Shown here: one piece after another, positions 1 to 10,955 of the stretch
Layout: the number at the start of each line of letters is the position of its first letter
How positions within the stretch are numbered: position 1 is the first letter of the stretch
NCBI GenBank assembly: GCA_002437585.1
Contig: DJQM01000019.1
Coordinates: forward strand, 1-64,000
DNA: 64,000 nucleotides
Direction: 5' to 3'
DNA from: Clostridiales bacterium UBA6386
GTDB lineage: Bacteria > Bacillota > Clostridia > Oscillospirales > Oscillospiraceae
Program-made: the position numbers and the translations under genes
Notes under the pieces: model-generated
The model's database searches: none
What the model saw: only the letters and a program-made list of their open reading frames with translations
Told to the model about the DNA's origin: nothing

Positions 1-41
1 CTTCATTTTAGCACATACATATTTTATATTTTTCCGGATTC

Positions 42-70
42 TTGACGAAAAAAGCGACCTGTGGTATGGT
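42..70 (+). promoter_or_regulatory. Promoter of nnrD-lipoprotein-mazF
   Basis: TTGACG (42-47), a 17-nt spacer and TATGGT (65-70) form a sigma-A type promoter. Transcription would start near 77, about 20 nt before the nnrD ATG. Confidence 0.6.
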
Positions 71-96
71 TAGGGAAAGAAAAAGGAAGTGGTATT

Positions 97-945
97 ATGG
101 AAATCAGGCAGCTGGATTTCGGGGATGTGCAGTCGCTTTTACCACAGCGGGATCCCTGGGGACACAAGGGAAGCTTCGGAAAGGTGCTGCTGCTGTGCGG
201 CAGCCGTGGCTTTACCGGGGCGGCCTACCTTGCCGCAAGGGGGGCGCTGCGCGTGGGCACCGGGCTGGTGTTTGCCGGGGTGCCGGAGAGCATTTACCCC
301 ATCGAAGCGGTGAAAATGACGGAGCCGGTGGTGTTTCCCCTGCCGGAGGGGGACGGAAAGCTGAGCGAACGGGCGGTGGAGCCGACTCTGGAAAGACTGC
401 CTGGAATGGATGCGGTGCTCATTGGCTGCGGCCTGGGGATTTCCGAGGGTACCCGGACGGTGGTGAAGGCAGTGCTGGACACCGCCAAATGCCCGGTGGT
501 CGTGGATGCCGATGGTATATCCCTGCTTTCCGGGCATATGGATATTCTGCGTGGAAGAAGGGAGCCAACGGTTCTGACGCCCCACGATGGGGAGTTTGGC
601 CGGGTGGGCGGCGCAATCGGGGAAGACCGGATGGCTTCGGCGGCGGAATTTGCCCGGGAAAACAGGTGCGTACTGCTTCTGAAAGGTCATCAGACCTGCG
701 TCACCGACGGCAAAACCGGCTATCGGAACCGAACCGGAAACGCCGGTATGGCCGTAGGCGGCAGCGGGGATGTACTGGCGGGGATGATTGCGGGTCTGCT
801 GGGTCAGGGAATGTCCCCGCTGGAGGGAGCGGCCTGCGCCGCCTGGCTTCATGGGGCGGCAGGAGACCTGTGCGCCTGGGAGCTGGGTCAGCGGGCAATG
901 CTGCCCACGGACATGCTGGATGCCCTTCCGCGACTACTGAAATAG
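97..945 (+). CDS. nnrD: ADP-dependent NAD(P)H-hydrate dehydratase
   Basis: Cytosolic metabolite-repair enzyme that dehydrates the S-form of NAD(P)H hydrate using ADP. The 282-aa protein is a ribokinase-like carbohydrate-kinase fold: HKGSFG at 23-28, DADG at 137-140, TPHDGE at 161-166 and the anion-hole motif GSGDVLAG at 222-229. The family is usually 270-290 aa, so this is the stand-alone dehydratase, without the NnrE epimerase domain found in fused versions. I chose ATG 97 because AGGAAG lies 7 nt upstream; an earlier GTG at 61 has no such site. It heads a three-gene plus-strand unit with a lipoprotein and mazF, resembling the Bacillus ydcA-ydcC-alr-ndoA region but without alr. Confidence 0.92.
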   Translation: MEIRQLDFGDVQSLLPQRDPWGHKGSFGKVLLLCGSRGFTGAAYLAARGALRVGTGLVFAGVPESIYPIEAVKMTEPVVFPLPEGDGKLSERAVEPTLERLPGMDAVLIGCGLGISEGTRTVVKAVLDTAKCPVVVDADGISLLSGHMDILRGRREPTVLTPHDGEFGRVGGAIGEDRMASAAEFARENRCVLLLKGHQTCVTDGKTGYRNRTGNAGMAVGGSGDVLAGMIAGLLGQGMSPLEGAACAAWLHGAAGDLCAWELGQRAMLPTDMLDALPRLLK

Positions 946-956
946 GCGGGATTAAT

Positions 957-1520
957 TTGCGGCAAATGTTGGCGTGTTTTTGCGCGGTGCTGGTGCTTAC
1001 GGGCTGCGCGGCTTCTGACGGTGGGGAAATGAACCGGGCGTTGGCACTGCGGGGAAAGCTCTTAAAAGCGGGATCCTGGAGCTTTCAGGCGGAGATCACA
1101 GGGGATTTTGGGGAGAAAACGGTGTCCTTTTCCATGGACTGCACGGCAGGCGACAAGGGAAATGTGGCCTTTACCGTGACCGCCCCGGAATCGATTTCCG
1201 GCGTTACCGGGGAAATCTCCGCCCAGGGCGGGAAGCTGACCTTCGACGGTACGGCACTGGACTTTGGCCTGCTGGCGGACGGGCGGCTGTCGCCGGTCAG
1301 CGGGGCTTGGGTGCTGGTGAGTGCCCTGCGGGGCGGCAGCATCACGGGCGTTGGAGAGCGGGACGGAAGGCTTGTCCTGAACGTCAATGACAGCTATGCC
1401 GACGATGCCTTGAGTCTGGATGTTACGTTGGATGAAAACGATCTGCCCGCCCAGGCGGAGGTTTTCTGTCAGGGGAAAGGAATCCTGTCGATGAAGCTCA
1501 AAAATGTGGTGATTCCGTAG
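957..1520 (+). CDS. Small lipoprotein of unknown function
   Basis: A 187-aa secreted lipoprotein. A short hydrophobic signal ends in the lipobox L-T-G-C with the lipidated Cys at residue 17. The rest is polar and beta-rich, and appears to hold no enzymatic motif. I chose the TTG at 957 because AGGCGG (944-949), just after the nnrD stop, is well spaced for it and it supplies a positive charge to the signal; an ATG at 966 is the alternative. Its place between nnrD and mazF matches the outer-membrane-LolA-like lipoprotein YdcC of the Bacillus locus, but I cannot claim homology by eye. Confidence 0.75.
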   Translation: MRQMLACFCAVLVLTGCAASDGGEMNRALALRGKLLKAGSWSFQAEITGDFGEKTVSFSMDCTAGDKGNVAFTVTAPESISGVTGEISAQGGKLTFDGTALDFGLLADGRLSPVSGAWVLVSALRGGSITGVGERDGRLVLNVNDSYADDALSLDVTLDENDLPAQAEVFCQGKGILSMKLKNVVIP

Positions 1521-1651
1521 CATCCGGGAAAACCTGGGCATATGCTGGGATTGAAAGTATAAAATCCGATGTGACGTGGGACAATAGGATTACCGCGTTA
1601 CATAGGGAGCTTTCCGGTAGCGCAGGAGATTTTGCACGGAGCGTGAAAACT

Positions 1652-2023
1652 ATGACCGAATCATCTGTGAAACGGGGAGATATCTTCTATGCGGATCTTT
1701 CTCCGGTAGTGGGCAGCGAGCAGGGGGGAACCCGCCCGGTTCTGATTGTCCAGAACGATACGGGCAACCGGCATTCTCCCACCGTCATTGCCGCGGCCAT
1801 CACCAGCCAGACAGGAAAGGCACGGCTTCCCACCCACATCAACATCGCGGGCGGAAGCGTGGGCCTGAGCAAGGATTCCATCATTCTGCTGGAGCAGATC
1901 CGAACCATCGACAAGCGGCGGCTGCGGGAGCACATGGGTCACCTGGATGAGCATCAGATGGCTCAGGTGGACGACGCCATCGCGGTGAGCTTCGGTCTGC
2001 CCGGCGGGAATCGAATGACATGA
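1652..2023 (+). CDS. mazF: MazF/NdoA-type mRNA interferase (toxin)
   Basis: Sequence-specific, ribosome-independent endoribonuclease of the PemK/MazF family, 123 aa. RGDIFYADL at 8-16 and GGTRPVLIV at 25-33 are the family core. Arg28 and Thr51 (in AAITSQ) occupy the places of the catalytic Arg25 and Thr48 of Bacillus MazF, so it should be active. ATG 1652 was chosen because homologues begin near the RGD motif; a GGAG lies about 10 nt upstream. No mazE/ndoAI antitoxin and no alr gene lie directly upstream, only the lipoprotein gene followed by 131 nt without a gene. A bidirectional terminator follows the stop. Confidence 0.9.
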   Translation: MTESSVKRGDIFYADLSPVVGSEQGGTRPVLIVQNDTGNRHSPTVIAAAITSQTGKARLPTHINIAGGSVGLSKDSIILLEQIRTIDKRRLREHMGHLDEHQMAQVDDAIAVSFGLPGGNRMT

Positions 2024-2025
2024 AC

Positions 2026-2057
2026 AAGAGGCGGCCGCAGATTTGCGGCCGCCTCTT
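2026..2057. terminator. Bidirectional terminator between mazF and carB
   Basis: A perfect 14-bp stem (AAGAGGCGGCCGCA, loop GATT) lies between the convergent genes mazF and carB. Short T-runs follow the stem on both strands. Confidence 0.85.
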
Positions 2058-2059
2058 TC

Positions 2060-5000
2060 TCAATCGTTAATCGTAGCAATGCCCAGCGTGATCTCCTCCA
2101 GCACGTCCAGAAGCACCCGGACGGTGTCCAGAGAGGTGAGGATGGTCACGCCGTTTTCCACGGCGCACCGGCGAATCTGACTGGAGCCGGTGTGGGCATC
2201 CTCGCTGCGCACGTCCATGGTGTTGATGACATAGGACACAAAGCCCGAACGGATGTCGTCCAGAATCTCCGTGGAGCCGTCGTCCACCTTGATCCGGCTG
2301 CGGGTCTTGATGCCCGCCTCCCGGAGATACAACGCCGTGCCCGGGGTAGCCTCAATGTTGAAGCCCAGCTGATAGAACCTACGAATCAGGGGCAGAGCCT
2401 CCGGCTTGTCCTCGTCGGAGATGGTGGCGAACACCGTGCCGTAGTTCAAAAGCTTGACGCCGGAGGCCTGGAGAGCCTTGTACAGTGCCCGGGTGATGGA
2501 ATTGTCGTAGCCGATGGCCTCGCCGGTGGACTTCATCTCCGGGGACAGGTAGGCATCCAGTCCGCGCAGCTTGGAGAAGGAGAAGGCCGGAGCCTTGGCG
2601 TAGTACCGCTTCTTTTCGTCCGGGTACAGCAGGTCAATGCCCTGATCGTGAAGGCTGCGCCCCAGGGCGACCAGAGTGGCGATGTCCGCCAAAGGATAGC
2701 CTGTGGCCTTGCTCAGGAAGGGGACCGTCCGGGAAGACCGGGGGTTGACCTCGATGATATACACGTTCTCCTGAGGATCAACGATGAACTGAATGTTGAA
2801 CAGTCCCTTGATCCCGATGGCCGGGCCAAGCTTTCTGGCATATTGCAGGATAATGCCCTTGACCTTGTTGGAAATGGAGAAGGGAGGATAGACGGAAATG
2901 GAGTCGCCGGAGTGAACACCGGTGCGCTCCACCAGCTCCATGATGCCGGGGACGAAAACCTGCTCTCCATCGCAGATAGCGTCAATTTCCACTTCCTTGC
3001 CCCGGATATACTTATCCACCAGCACCGGCTTGTCCGCGTCGATTTCCACGGCGGTCTGCAGGTAGTGGCGCAGCTGGCTCTCGCCGGAGACGATCTGCAT
3101 GGCCCGGCCGCCCAGCACGAAGGAGGGCCGCACCAGCACCGGATAGCCGATGGCCCTGGCGGCGGCTACGCCGTCCTCAATCCGGGTGACGGCCTTGCCC
3201 CGGGGCTGGGGAATGTTCAGCTCCAGCAGCAGCTTTTCAAAAGCATCCCGGTTCTCTGCCTTTTCGATGGCGGCGCAGTCGGTGCCGATGATGTTCACGC
3301 CCATGTCCGTCAGGGGCTGGGCCAGGTTGATGGCGGTCTGACCGCCCAGGGAGGCGATGACCCCGTCAGGCTGCTCCAGGGCCACAATGTTCATGACGTC
3401 CTCGGTGGTCAGCGGCTCGAAGTACAGCTTGTCCGCGGTGGTGTAGTCCGTGGAGACGGTTTCCGGGTTGTTGTTGATGATGATGGCCTCGTAGCCCGCG
3501 TCCCGGATGGTCTTCACCGCGTGAACGGTGGAGTAGTCGAATTCCACGCCCTGACCGATGCGGATGGGGCCGGAGCCAAGGACAATGACCTTCTTCCTGG
3601 GAGCCACGATGGCTTCGTTTTCCGACTCATAGGTGGAGTAGAAATAGGGGATATAGCTGTCAAACTCCGCGGCGCAGGAATCGATCATCCGGTAGCCCGG
3701 AAAAATGTTCTTCTCCTTGCGAAGCTCGTAGATTTTTCTGGGAGAAGTGCCCCAGAGCTTGGCAATCGCCCAATCGGAGAAGCCCATTTTCTTGGCCGCG
3801 AACAGGGCGGCGGAGTCGGAAGCATGGTCGCGGAGGAAGCTTTCCATCTGGACGATGTTCCGCAGCTTTCGCAGGAAGAACCGGTCAATGCCGGTAGCTT
3901 CCGCCATTTCATCCACCCCGGCACCCAGCCGGAGCAGCTGAGCGATGGCATAGATCCGGTCGTCGGTGCCGATGGGAATGTAGGCCATGAGAGCCGCTTT
4001 ATCCCAGTGGTCGAACTTCTTCATATGCAGGTGCATAATGCCGATTTCCAGGGAGCGGATGCCCTTGAGAAGGCTTTCCTCGAAGGTTCGGCCTACGCTC
4101 ATGGTTTCGCCGGTGGCCTTCATCTGGGTGCCCAGACGATTGTTGGCATCAGAAAACTTGTCGAAGGGGAATCGGGGCATTTTCGTGACCACATAGTCAA
4201 GAGCCGGCTCGAAGGCGGCGCAGGTGTTGGCAAGCCGGATTTCGTCCAGCGTCATGCCCACGCAGATTTTCGCGGAGACCCGGGCAATGGGGTAGCCGGA
4301 GGCCTTGGAGGCCAGGGCGGAAGAACGGGAAACCCGGGGATTTACCTCGATCAGGTAATACTGGAAGGAATTGGGGTCAAGGGCGAACTGGACGTTGCAG
4401 CCGCCCTGAATGCCCAGGGTCCGGATGAGCTTCAGAGCGGAATCCCGGAGCATCTGGTATTCTTTGTTCGTCAAGGTCTGGGAGGGGCAGACCACGATGG
4501 AGTCGCCGGTGTGGATGCCTACGGGATCCAGGTTCTCCATGCTGCAGATGGCGATGGCGGTGTCATTGGCGTCCCGCATGACCTCGTACTCGATTTCCTT
4601 ATAGCCCTTGATGCTCTTTTCCACCAGCACCTGGTGGACAGGGGAGAGCACCAGGGCGTTTTTCATGATTTCCCGGAACTCCTCCTCGTTATCGGCAAAG
4701 CCGCCGCCGGTGCCGCCCAGGGTAAAGGCGGGGCGCAGAACCACCGGATAGCCGATTTCCTGGGCAGCCTTCAGGCCCTCCTCCATGGAGCAGGCGATCT
4801 GAGAGGGAAGCACCGGCTCACCCAGGTGCTCGCACAGCTCCTTGAACAGCTCCCGATCCTCCGCCTGTTCAATGCTTCGGCTTGGAGTACCCAGCAGTTC
4901 CGTCCGGCATTCCCGGAGAATACCCTTCTTTTCCAGCTGCATGGCAAGATTCAGGCCGGTCTGGCCGCCGATGCCGGGAATGATGGCATCGGGTCGCTCG

Positions 5001-5239
5001 TAACGGACGATCCGGGCGATGTATTCCAGGGTCAGCGGCTCCATGTAGACTTTATCCGCAATGGCAGGGTCGGTCATAATGGTGGCCGGGTTGGAGTTGC
5101 ACAGGACGACCTCGTAGCCCTCTTCCTTCAGTGCCAGGCAGGCCTGGGTGCCCGCGTAGTCAAATTCCGCGGCCTGGCCGATGACAATGGGGCCGGAGCC
5201 AATGACCAGAATTTTATGAATATCTGTCCGCTTAGGCAT
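2060..5239 (-). CDS. carB: Carbamoyl-phosphate synthase, large subunit
   Basis: Makes carbamoyl phosphate from bicarbonate, two ATP and ammonia channelled from CarA, feeding pyrimidine and arginine synthesis. The 1059-aa length is full size (about 1060-1075). The two internally duplicated halves are clear: each begins with a GSGPI...GQ..EFDYAG/S motif (residues about 14 and 553) followed by an ATP-grasp domain, and an MGS-like allosteric domain forms the C-terminus (about 935-1059). The start codon overlaps the end of carA by 8 nt, implying translational coupling. It is the last gene of the long minus-strand nitrogen/nucleotide run. Confidence 0.97.
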   Translation of the reverse strand: MPKRTDIHKILVIGSGPIVIGQAAEFDYAGTQACLALKEEGYEVVLCNSNPATIMTDPAIADKVYMEPLTLEYIARIVRYERPDAIIPGIGGQTGLNLAMQLEKKGILRECRTELLGTPSRSIEQAEDRELFKELCEHLGEPVLPSQIACSMEEGLKAAQEIGYPVVLRPAFTLGGTGGGFADNEEEFREIMKNALVLSPVHQVLVEKSIKGYKEIEYEVMRDANDTAIAICSMENLDPVGIHTGDSIVVCPSQTLTNKEYQMLRDSALKLIRTLGIQGGCNVQFALDPNSFQYYLIEVNPRVSRSSALASKASGYPIARVSAKICVGMTLDEIRLANTCAAFEPALDYVVTKMPRFPFDKFSDANNRLGTQMKATGETMSVGRTFEESLLKGIRSLEIGIMHLHMKKFDHWDKAALMAYIPIGTDDRIYAIAQLLRLGAGVDEMAEATGIDRFFLRKLRNIVQMESFLRDHASDSAALFAAKKMGFSDWAIAKLWGTSPRKIYELRKEKNIFPGYRMIDSCAAEFDSYIPYFYSTYESENEAIVAPRKKVIVLGSGPIRIGQGVEFDYSTVHAVKTIRDAGYEAIIINNNPETVSTDYTTADKLYFEPLTTEDVMNIVALEQPDGVIASLGGQTAINLAQPLTDMGVNIIGTDCAAIEKAENRDAFEKLLLELNIPQPRGKAVTRIEDGVAAARAIGYPVLVRPSFVLGGRAMQIVSGESQLRHYLQTAVEIDADKPVLVDKYIRGKEVEIDAICDGEQVFVPGIMELVERTGVHSGDSISVYPPFSISNKVKGIILQYARKLGPAIGIKGLFNIQFIVDPQENVYIIEVNPRSSRTVPFLSKATGYPLADIATLVALGRSLHDQGIDLLYPDEKKRYYAKAPAFSFSKLRGLDAYLSPEMKSTGEAIGYDNSITRALYKALQASGVKLLNYGTVFATISDEDKPEALPLIRRFYQLGFNIEATPGTALYLREAGIKTRSRIKVDDGSTEILDDIRSGFVSYVINTMDVRSEDAHTGSSQIRRCAVENGVTILTSLDTVRVLLDVLEEITLGIATIND

Positions 5240-6326
5240 GTCTGGTTTCCTCCATCATCCGGATGAATTCTCCGAAGAGATAGCCGCTGTCCTGGGGGCC
5301 TGGAGCACTCTCCGGGTGGTACTGGACGCTGAACGCATGATCTTTTTCGCAGCGCAGACCCTCCACCGTGCCGTCCAGCAGATTCACATGGGTGGCTGTG
5401 AGGGGCGTTCCGGAAAGGCTTGCCATATCCACCGCGTAGGAGTGGTTCTGGGAGGTAATTTCCACCTTCCCAGTAGCCAGATTCTTCACCGGATGGTTTC
5501 CGCCCCGATGGCCGAATTTCAGCTTGTAGGTGTGAGCACCGTAGGAAAGAGCCAGAATCTGATGACCCAGGCAGATGCCAAAAATGGGGTATTTCCCCCG
5601 AAGCGCACGCACCAGCTGGGCAACACAGGGCACGTCCTCCGGGTTTCCGGGGCCGTTGGAAAGGAACAGACCGTCGGGAGACAGCTTCTCCACTTCTTCT
5701 GCGGTGGTGTCCCAAGGCAGGACGGTCACATCACAGCCCCAGTCGTTAAGCTTGCGGACAATGTTCAGCTTCATGCCGCAGTCAATGGCGGCAACGTGAT
5801 ATTTGGCGTTTTTGGCAGGGGAGAACCAGGGCTTTGGGGTGCTGACCCGGCTGACCTGGTCGGTGGGTAGGCTCACCGTCTGCAAATGGGCAGTGGCCGC
5901 AATGGTGGAGGTGTCGGCACCGGTGATCAGCACCCGGCAGGTGCCCTGATCCCGGATGTGCATGGCAATCTTCCGGGTATCCACACCGGCAATGCCGATG
6001 ACGCCGTAGCGTTCCATCACCTGACCCAGGGTCTGCTTACTGCGGAAATTGAATGGCTCGTCGTTATATTCCCGGACGATCATGGCACTGGCGGTAGGCC
6101 GGCGGGACTCGTAGTCCGCCTCGCACATGCCATAGTTGCCGATGAGAGGATAGGTCATGACGATGGCCTGACCGGTGTAGGAGGGATCAGAAAGAATTTC
6201 CTGATAGCCCACCATGGAGGTGTTGAAGACGATCTCCGCGGTGCACTCGCCCGCCGCGCCGAAGCCGTAACCGTAGAATTCCGTGCCGTCCTGCAACACA
6301 ATTTTCTTGTCAAACTGGCGAATCAT
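5232..6326 (-). CDS. carA: Carbamoyl-phosphate synthase, small (glutaminase) subunit
   Basis: Hydrolyses glutamine and passes ammonia to CarB. 364 aa, the normal length. The N-terminal CPSase_sm domain covers about 1-140 and the class I glutamine amidotransferase domain about 175-360, with nucleophile Cys252 in FGICLGH and His337/Glu339 in QYHPES. Its start overlaps the purF stop by 4 nt (ATGA) and its end overlaps carB by 8 nt, so purF-carA-carB is one translationally coupled unit. There is no sign of a PyrR attenuator directly upstream. Confidence 0.97.
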   Translation of the reverse strand: MIRQFDKKIVLQDGTEFYGYGFGAAGECTAEIVFNTSMVGYQEILSDPSYTGQAIVMTYPLIGNYGMCEADYESRRPTASAMIVREYNDEPFNFRSKQTLGQVMERYGVIGIAGVDTRKIAMHIRDQGTCRVLITGADTSTIAATAHLQTVSLPTDQVSRVSTPKPWFSPAKNAKYHVAAIDCGMKLNIVRKLNDWGCDVTVLPWDTTAEEVEKLSPDGLFLSNGPGNPEDVPCVAQLVRALRGKYPIFGICLGHQILALSYGAHTYKLKFGHRGGNHPVKNLATGKVEITSQNHSYAVDMASLSGTPLTATHVNLLDGTVEGLRCEKDHAFSVQYHPESAPGPQDSGYLFGEFIRMMEETRHA

Positions 6327-7756
6327 ACTTTTCTATTTCCTTTCCCATCCGACAGCTTTTGTTCGAACTGATCCTTGCGGGTATCCTCCGGAATCTCCGT
6401 GGGGTATTCCCCGGAGAAGCAGGCACTGCAATAGCCCTGGCCGCCGCACAGCTCCGGCAGACTTTCCAGGGGCAGGTAGCCCAGGGAATCCGCACCGATG
6501 AGCTCGGCAATTTCCGGAATGCTGTGCTGGCAGGCAATCAGATTTTCCCGGGAATCGATATCCGTTCCGTAATAGCAGGGGTGCAGGAAAGGGGGCGCGG
6601 AAATGCGCATATGGATTTGCTTGGCTCCGGCACCGCGCAGCAAAGACACGATCCGGGCGCAGGTGGTGCCCCGGACGATGGAGTCGTCCACCAGCACCAC
6701 CCGCTTGCCCCGAAGCTCACTTTCAATGGGGCTGAGCTTGATCTTCACCTGATCCACCCGGTGATCCTGTCCCGGGGAAATGAAGGTACGGCCAATATAC
6801 TTGTTCTTGATCAGACCGATGCCGTAGGGGATGCCCGATTCCCTGGAGTAACCAATGGCGGCGTCCAGACCGGAGTCCGGTACGCCGATCACCAGATCTG
6901 CCTCCACCGGATGCGCCTTGGCCAGAATCCGTCCGGCATTGACACGGGCGGCATGGACGTTGACACCGTCAATGGTGGAGTCCGGACGGGCAAAGTAAAT
7001 ATACTCAAAAATGCAGGTTTTCTGGGGAGCCGTACCGCAGTGCCGCCGGTCACAGGTCAGGCCATCCTGATCGATGGTGACGATCTCTCCGGGCAGCAGA
7101 TCCCGTTCAAAGCTGGCTCCCGCGGCGGCCAGGGCGCAGCTTTCCGAAGCCACCACATAGGTGCCCTCCGGGGTTCTGCCGTAGCACAGGGGTCGGAAGC
7201 CGTGAGGATCCCGGACGGCAATGAGCTTGGTGGAGGACATCATTACAAGAGAATAGGCGCCCTCCAGCCTGGCCATGGCCTGGTAGACCGCCTCCTGAAT
7301 GGAGGGAGCGGACAGCCGCTCCCTCGTAATCACATAGGCAATGGTTTCAGTATCCGAGGTGGAGTGAAAAATGGCACCGGACAGCTCCAGGGAGCTTCGC
7401 AGAATCAGGGCATTGCTTAAGTTGCCGTTGTGGGCGATGGCCAGCTTACCCTTCAGGTGATTGACCTGGATGGGCTGACAGTTGCGCATGGTCACGCCGC
7501 CGGTGGTGCCATAGCGCACATGGCCAACGGCGATCTGTCCCTTTGGGAAGCTTTCCAGCTCCCGACGGGCGAAGACCTCATTCACAAGGCCAATGCCGTG
7601 GTGGGCGGTAAACAGGCCGTCGTCGTTGACCACAATGCCGCAGCTTTCCTGACCCCGGTGCTGCAAAGCATACAGGCCGTAGTAGGTAAGACTGGCCAGG
7701 TCAGCCGACTGCTGACTGAATGCGCCGAAAACACCGCATTCCTCGTGAATACTCAT
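6323..7756 (-). CDS. purF: Amidophosphoribosyltransferase
   Basis: First committed step of purine synthesis: PRPP plus glutamine gives phosphoribosylamine. 477 aa. Cys7 in MSIHEECGVFG becomes the N-terminal nucleophile of the class II glutaminase domain after removal of a six-residue propeptide. The PRPP loop VVLVDDSIVRGTT is present in the second half. The C-terminal motif YCSACFSGEYP marks the Bacillus-type enzyme with a 4Fe-4S cluster. It overlaps pyrG by 4 nt upstream and carA by 4 nt downstream. It is separated from the usual purQLFMNHD operon and grouped with other glutamine users. Confidence 0.97.
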   Translation of the reverse strand: MSIHEECGVFGAFSQQSADLASLTYYGLYALQHRGQESCGIVVNDDGLFTAHHGIGLVNEVFARRELESFPKGQIAVGHVRYGTTGGVTMRNCQPIQVNHLKGKLAIAHNGNLSNALILRSSLELSGAIFHSTSDTETIAYVITRERLSAPSIQEAVYQAMARLEGAYSLVMMSSTKLIAVRDPHGFRPLCYGRTPEGTYVVASESCALAAAGASFERDLLPGEIVTIDQDGLTCDRRHCGTAPQKTCIFEYIYFARPDSTIDGVNVHAARVNAGRILAKAHPVEADLVIGVPDSGLDAAIGYSRESGIPYGIGLIKNKYIGRTFISPGQDHRVDQVKIKLSPIESELRGKRVVLVDDSIVRGTTCARIVSLLRGAGAKQIHMRISAPPFLHPCYYGTDIDSRENLIACQHSIPEIAELIGADSLGYLPLESLPELCGGQGYCSACFSGEYPTEIPEDTRKDQFEQKLSDGKGNRKV

Positions 7757-9351
7757 TTCCGGCCTCCCAGAGAGGCGGCAACGAATCCGCAGAACAGGGG
7801 ATGGGGCTTGTTGGGACGGCTCTTGAATTCCGGATGGTACTGAACACCCACATGGAAGGGGCGTTCCGTCAGCTCCACGGTCTCAATGAGGCGGCCATCG
7901 GGAGAAGTGCCGCTTAAGGTCAGACCGGCCTCGGTCAGGAACTGCCGGTAGTCATTGTTGAACTCATAGCGATGACGGTGCCGCTCGGAAATCTGGGAGG
8001 TACCGTAGCACCGCTCCATGGTAGTGCCGGGAGCAATCACGCAGGGATAGGCACCCAGGCGGAGGGTGCCGCCCTTGGCTACCTCGTCGCTCTGGCCGGG
8101 CATGAAGTCGATGACCTTATTGGGCGTGGCAGGGTCAAATTCGCCGGAATTGGCATCCCGCAGTCCTGCCTGACGAGCATATTCGATGACCATGATCTGC
8201 ATGCCCAGGCAAATACCAAAGTAGGGAACCTTATGCTCTCTGGCGTATCTGGCGGCCAGAATCATGCCCTCAATACCCCGGGAGCCGAAGCCGCCGGGCA
8301 CCAGAATGCCATCCAGGTCGGACAGAATCACCTCATAGGTCTCCGGGGTCAACGTCTCGGAGTCAATCCAGCGGATGGTCACCTCAGAATCCAGGGCATA
8401 ACCTGCATGATGCAGAGACTCCGCCACGGACAGATAGGCGTCATGCAGCTGCACATATTTGCCCACCAGCCCGATGGTGACATGACGCTCCAGATGATAA
8501 ATCCGCCGCACCAGCTCCTGCCATTCGGCCAGCTCCGGCTCCCGGGTCTTCAGACCCAGCTCCCGGCAGACAATACCGGAGAAATTCTGCTTTTCCAGCA
8601 TCAGGGGGGCTTCGTAAAGGTTCGGCAGAGTGATATTCTCAATGACGCAGTCAGGCTTGACGTTGCAGAACAGGCTGATTTTCTGGAAGATGCTGTCCTC
8701 CAGCGGCTCATCGCAGCGCAGCACCACAATGTCCGGCTTGACACCCATGCCCTGAAGCTCCCGGACAGAGTGCTGGGTGGGTTTAGACTTATGCTCATCA
8801 GAGCCCCGCAGGAAGGGAACCAGGGTGACATGGATGAACAGACAGTTTTCCTTGCCAACCTCCAGGGAAATCTGCCGGACAGCCTCCAGGAAGGGCTGGG
8901 ACTCGATGTCGCCGATGGTGCCGCCAATTTCGGTGATGACCACGTCGGCATCGGTTTTCTTGCCCACCCGGTAGACGAATTCCTTGATCTCATTGGTGAT
9001 GTGGGGGATGACCTGGACGGTGGAACCCAGATATTCGCCCCGGCGTTCCTTGTTCAGAACGTTCCAGTAGACCTTACCGGTGGTAAGATTGGAATACTGG
9101 TTCAGATTTTCGTCGATAAAGCGTTCATAGTGTCCCAGATCCAGATCGGTCTCCGCCCCGTCCTCGGTAACGTAAACCTCTCCGTGCTGATAGGGACTCA
9201 TGGTGCCCGGATCTACATTGATATAGGGATCCAGCTTCTGGGCGGCGACCTTCAGTCCTCTGGCCTTGAGCAGCCGACCCAGGGAAGCGGCGGTAATGCC
9301 CTTGCCCAGACCGGATACCACGCCTCCTGTGACAAAAATATACTTGGTCAT
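7753..9351 (-). CDS. pyrG: CTP synthase
   Basis: Converts UTP to CTP using ATP and glutamine-derived ammonia. 532 aa, typical length. The N-terminal amidoligase domain starts with KYIFVTGGVVSGLGKGI (ATP loop) and carries LDPYINVDPGTMSP. The C-terminal class I glutaminase domain has FGICLGMQ (nucleophile Cys) and QYHPEF (His/Glu). The start is the first Met before the canonical TKYIFVTGG, and AAGGAG lies just upstream. It is coupled to purF by a 4-nt overlap and follows guaA after a 50-nt gap. Confidence 0.97.
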   Translation of the reverse strand: MTKYIFVTGGVVSGLGKGITAASLGRLLKARGLKVAAQKLDPYINVDPGTMSPYQHGEVYVTEDGAETDLDLGHYERFIDENLNQYSNLTTGKVYWNVLNKERRGEYLGSTVQVIPHITNEIKEFVYRVGKKTDADVVITEIGGTIGDIESQPFLEAVRQISLEVGKENCLFIHVTLVPFLRGSDEHKSKPTQHSVRELQGMGVKPDIVVLRCDEPLEDSIFQKISLFCNVKPDCVIENITLPNLYEAPLMLEKQNFSGIVCRELGLKTREPELAEWQELVRRIYHLERHVTIGLVGKYVQLHDAYLSVAESLHHAGYALDSEVTIRWIDSETLTPETYEVILSDLDGILVPGGFGSRGIEGMILAARYAREHKVPYFGICLGMQIMVIEYARQAGLRDANSGEFDPATPNKVIDFMPGQSDEVAKGGTLRLGAYPCVIAPGTTMERCYGTSQISERHRHRYEFNNDYRQFLTEAGLTLSGTSPDGRLIETVELTERPFHVGVQYHPEFKSRPNKPHPLFCGFVAASLGGRK

Positions 9352-9401
9352 CCTGTATCTCTCCTTCCTGAATGCAGCGAACGTTTACGGATTTATGCGG
9401 T

Positions 9402-10940
<1,539 letters not shown>

Positions 10941-10955
10941 TGGATGATACCTCCG

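Noticed and set aside
2192..5266. A 1024-codon open frame opposite carB
   Set aside because: It is the mirror of carB in GC-rich coding DNA; composition is Gly/His/Val/Asp-rich, without domains or a ribosome-binding site.
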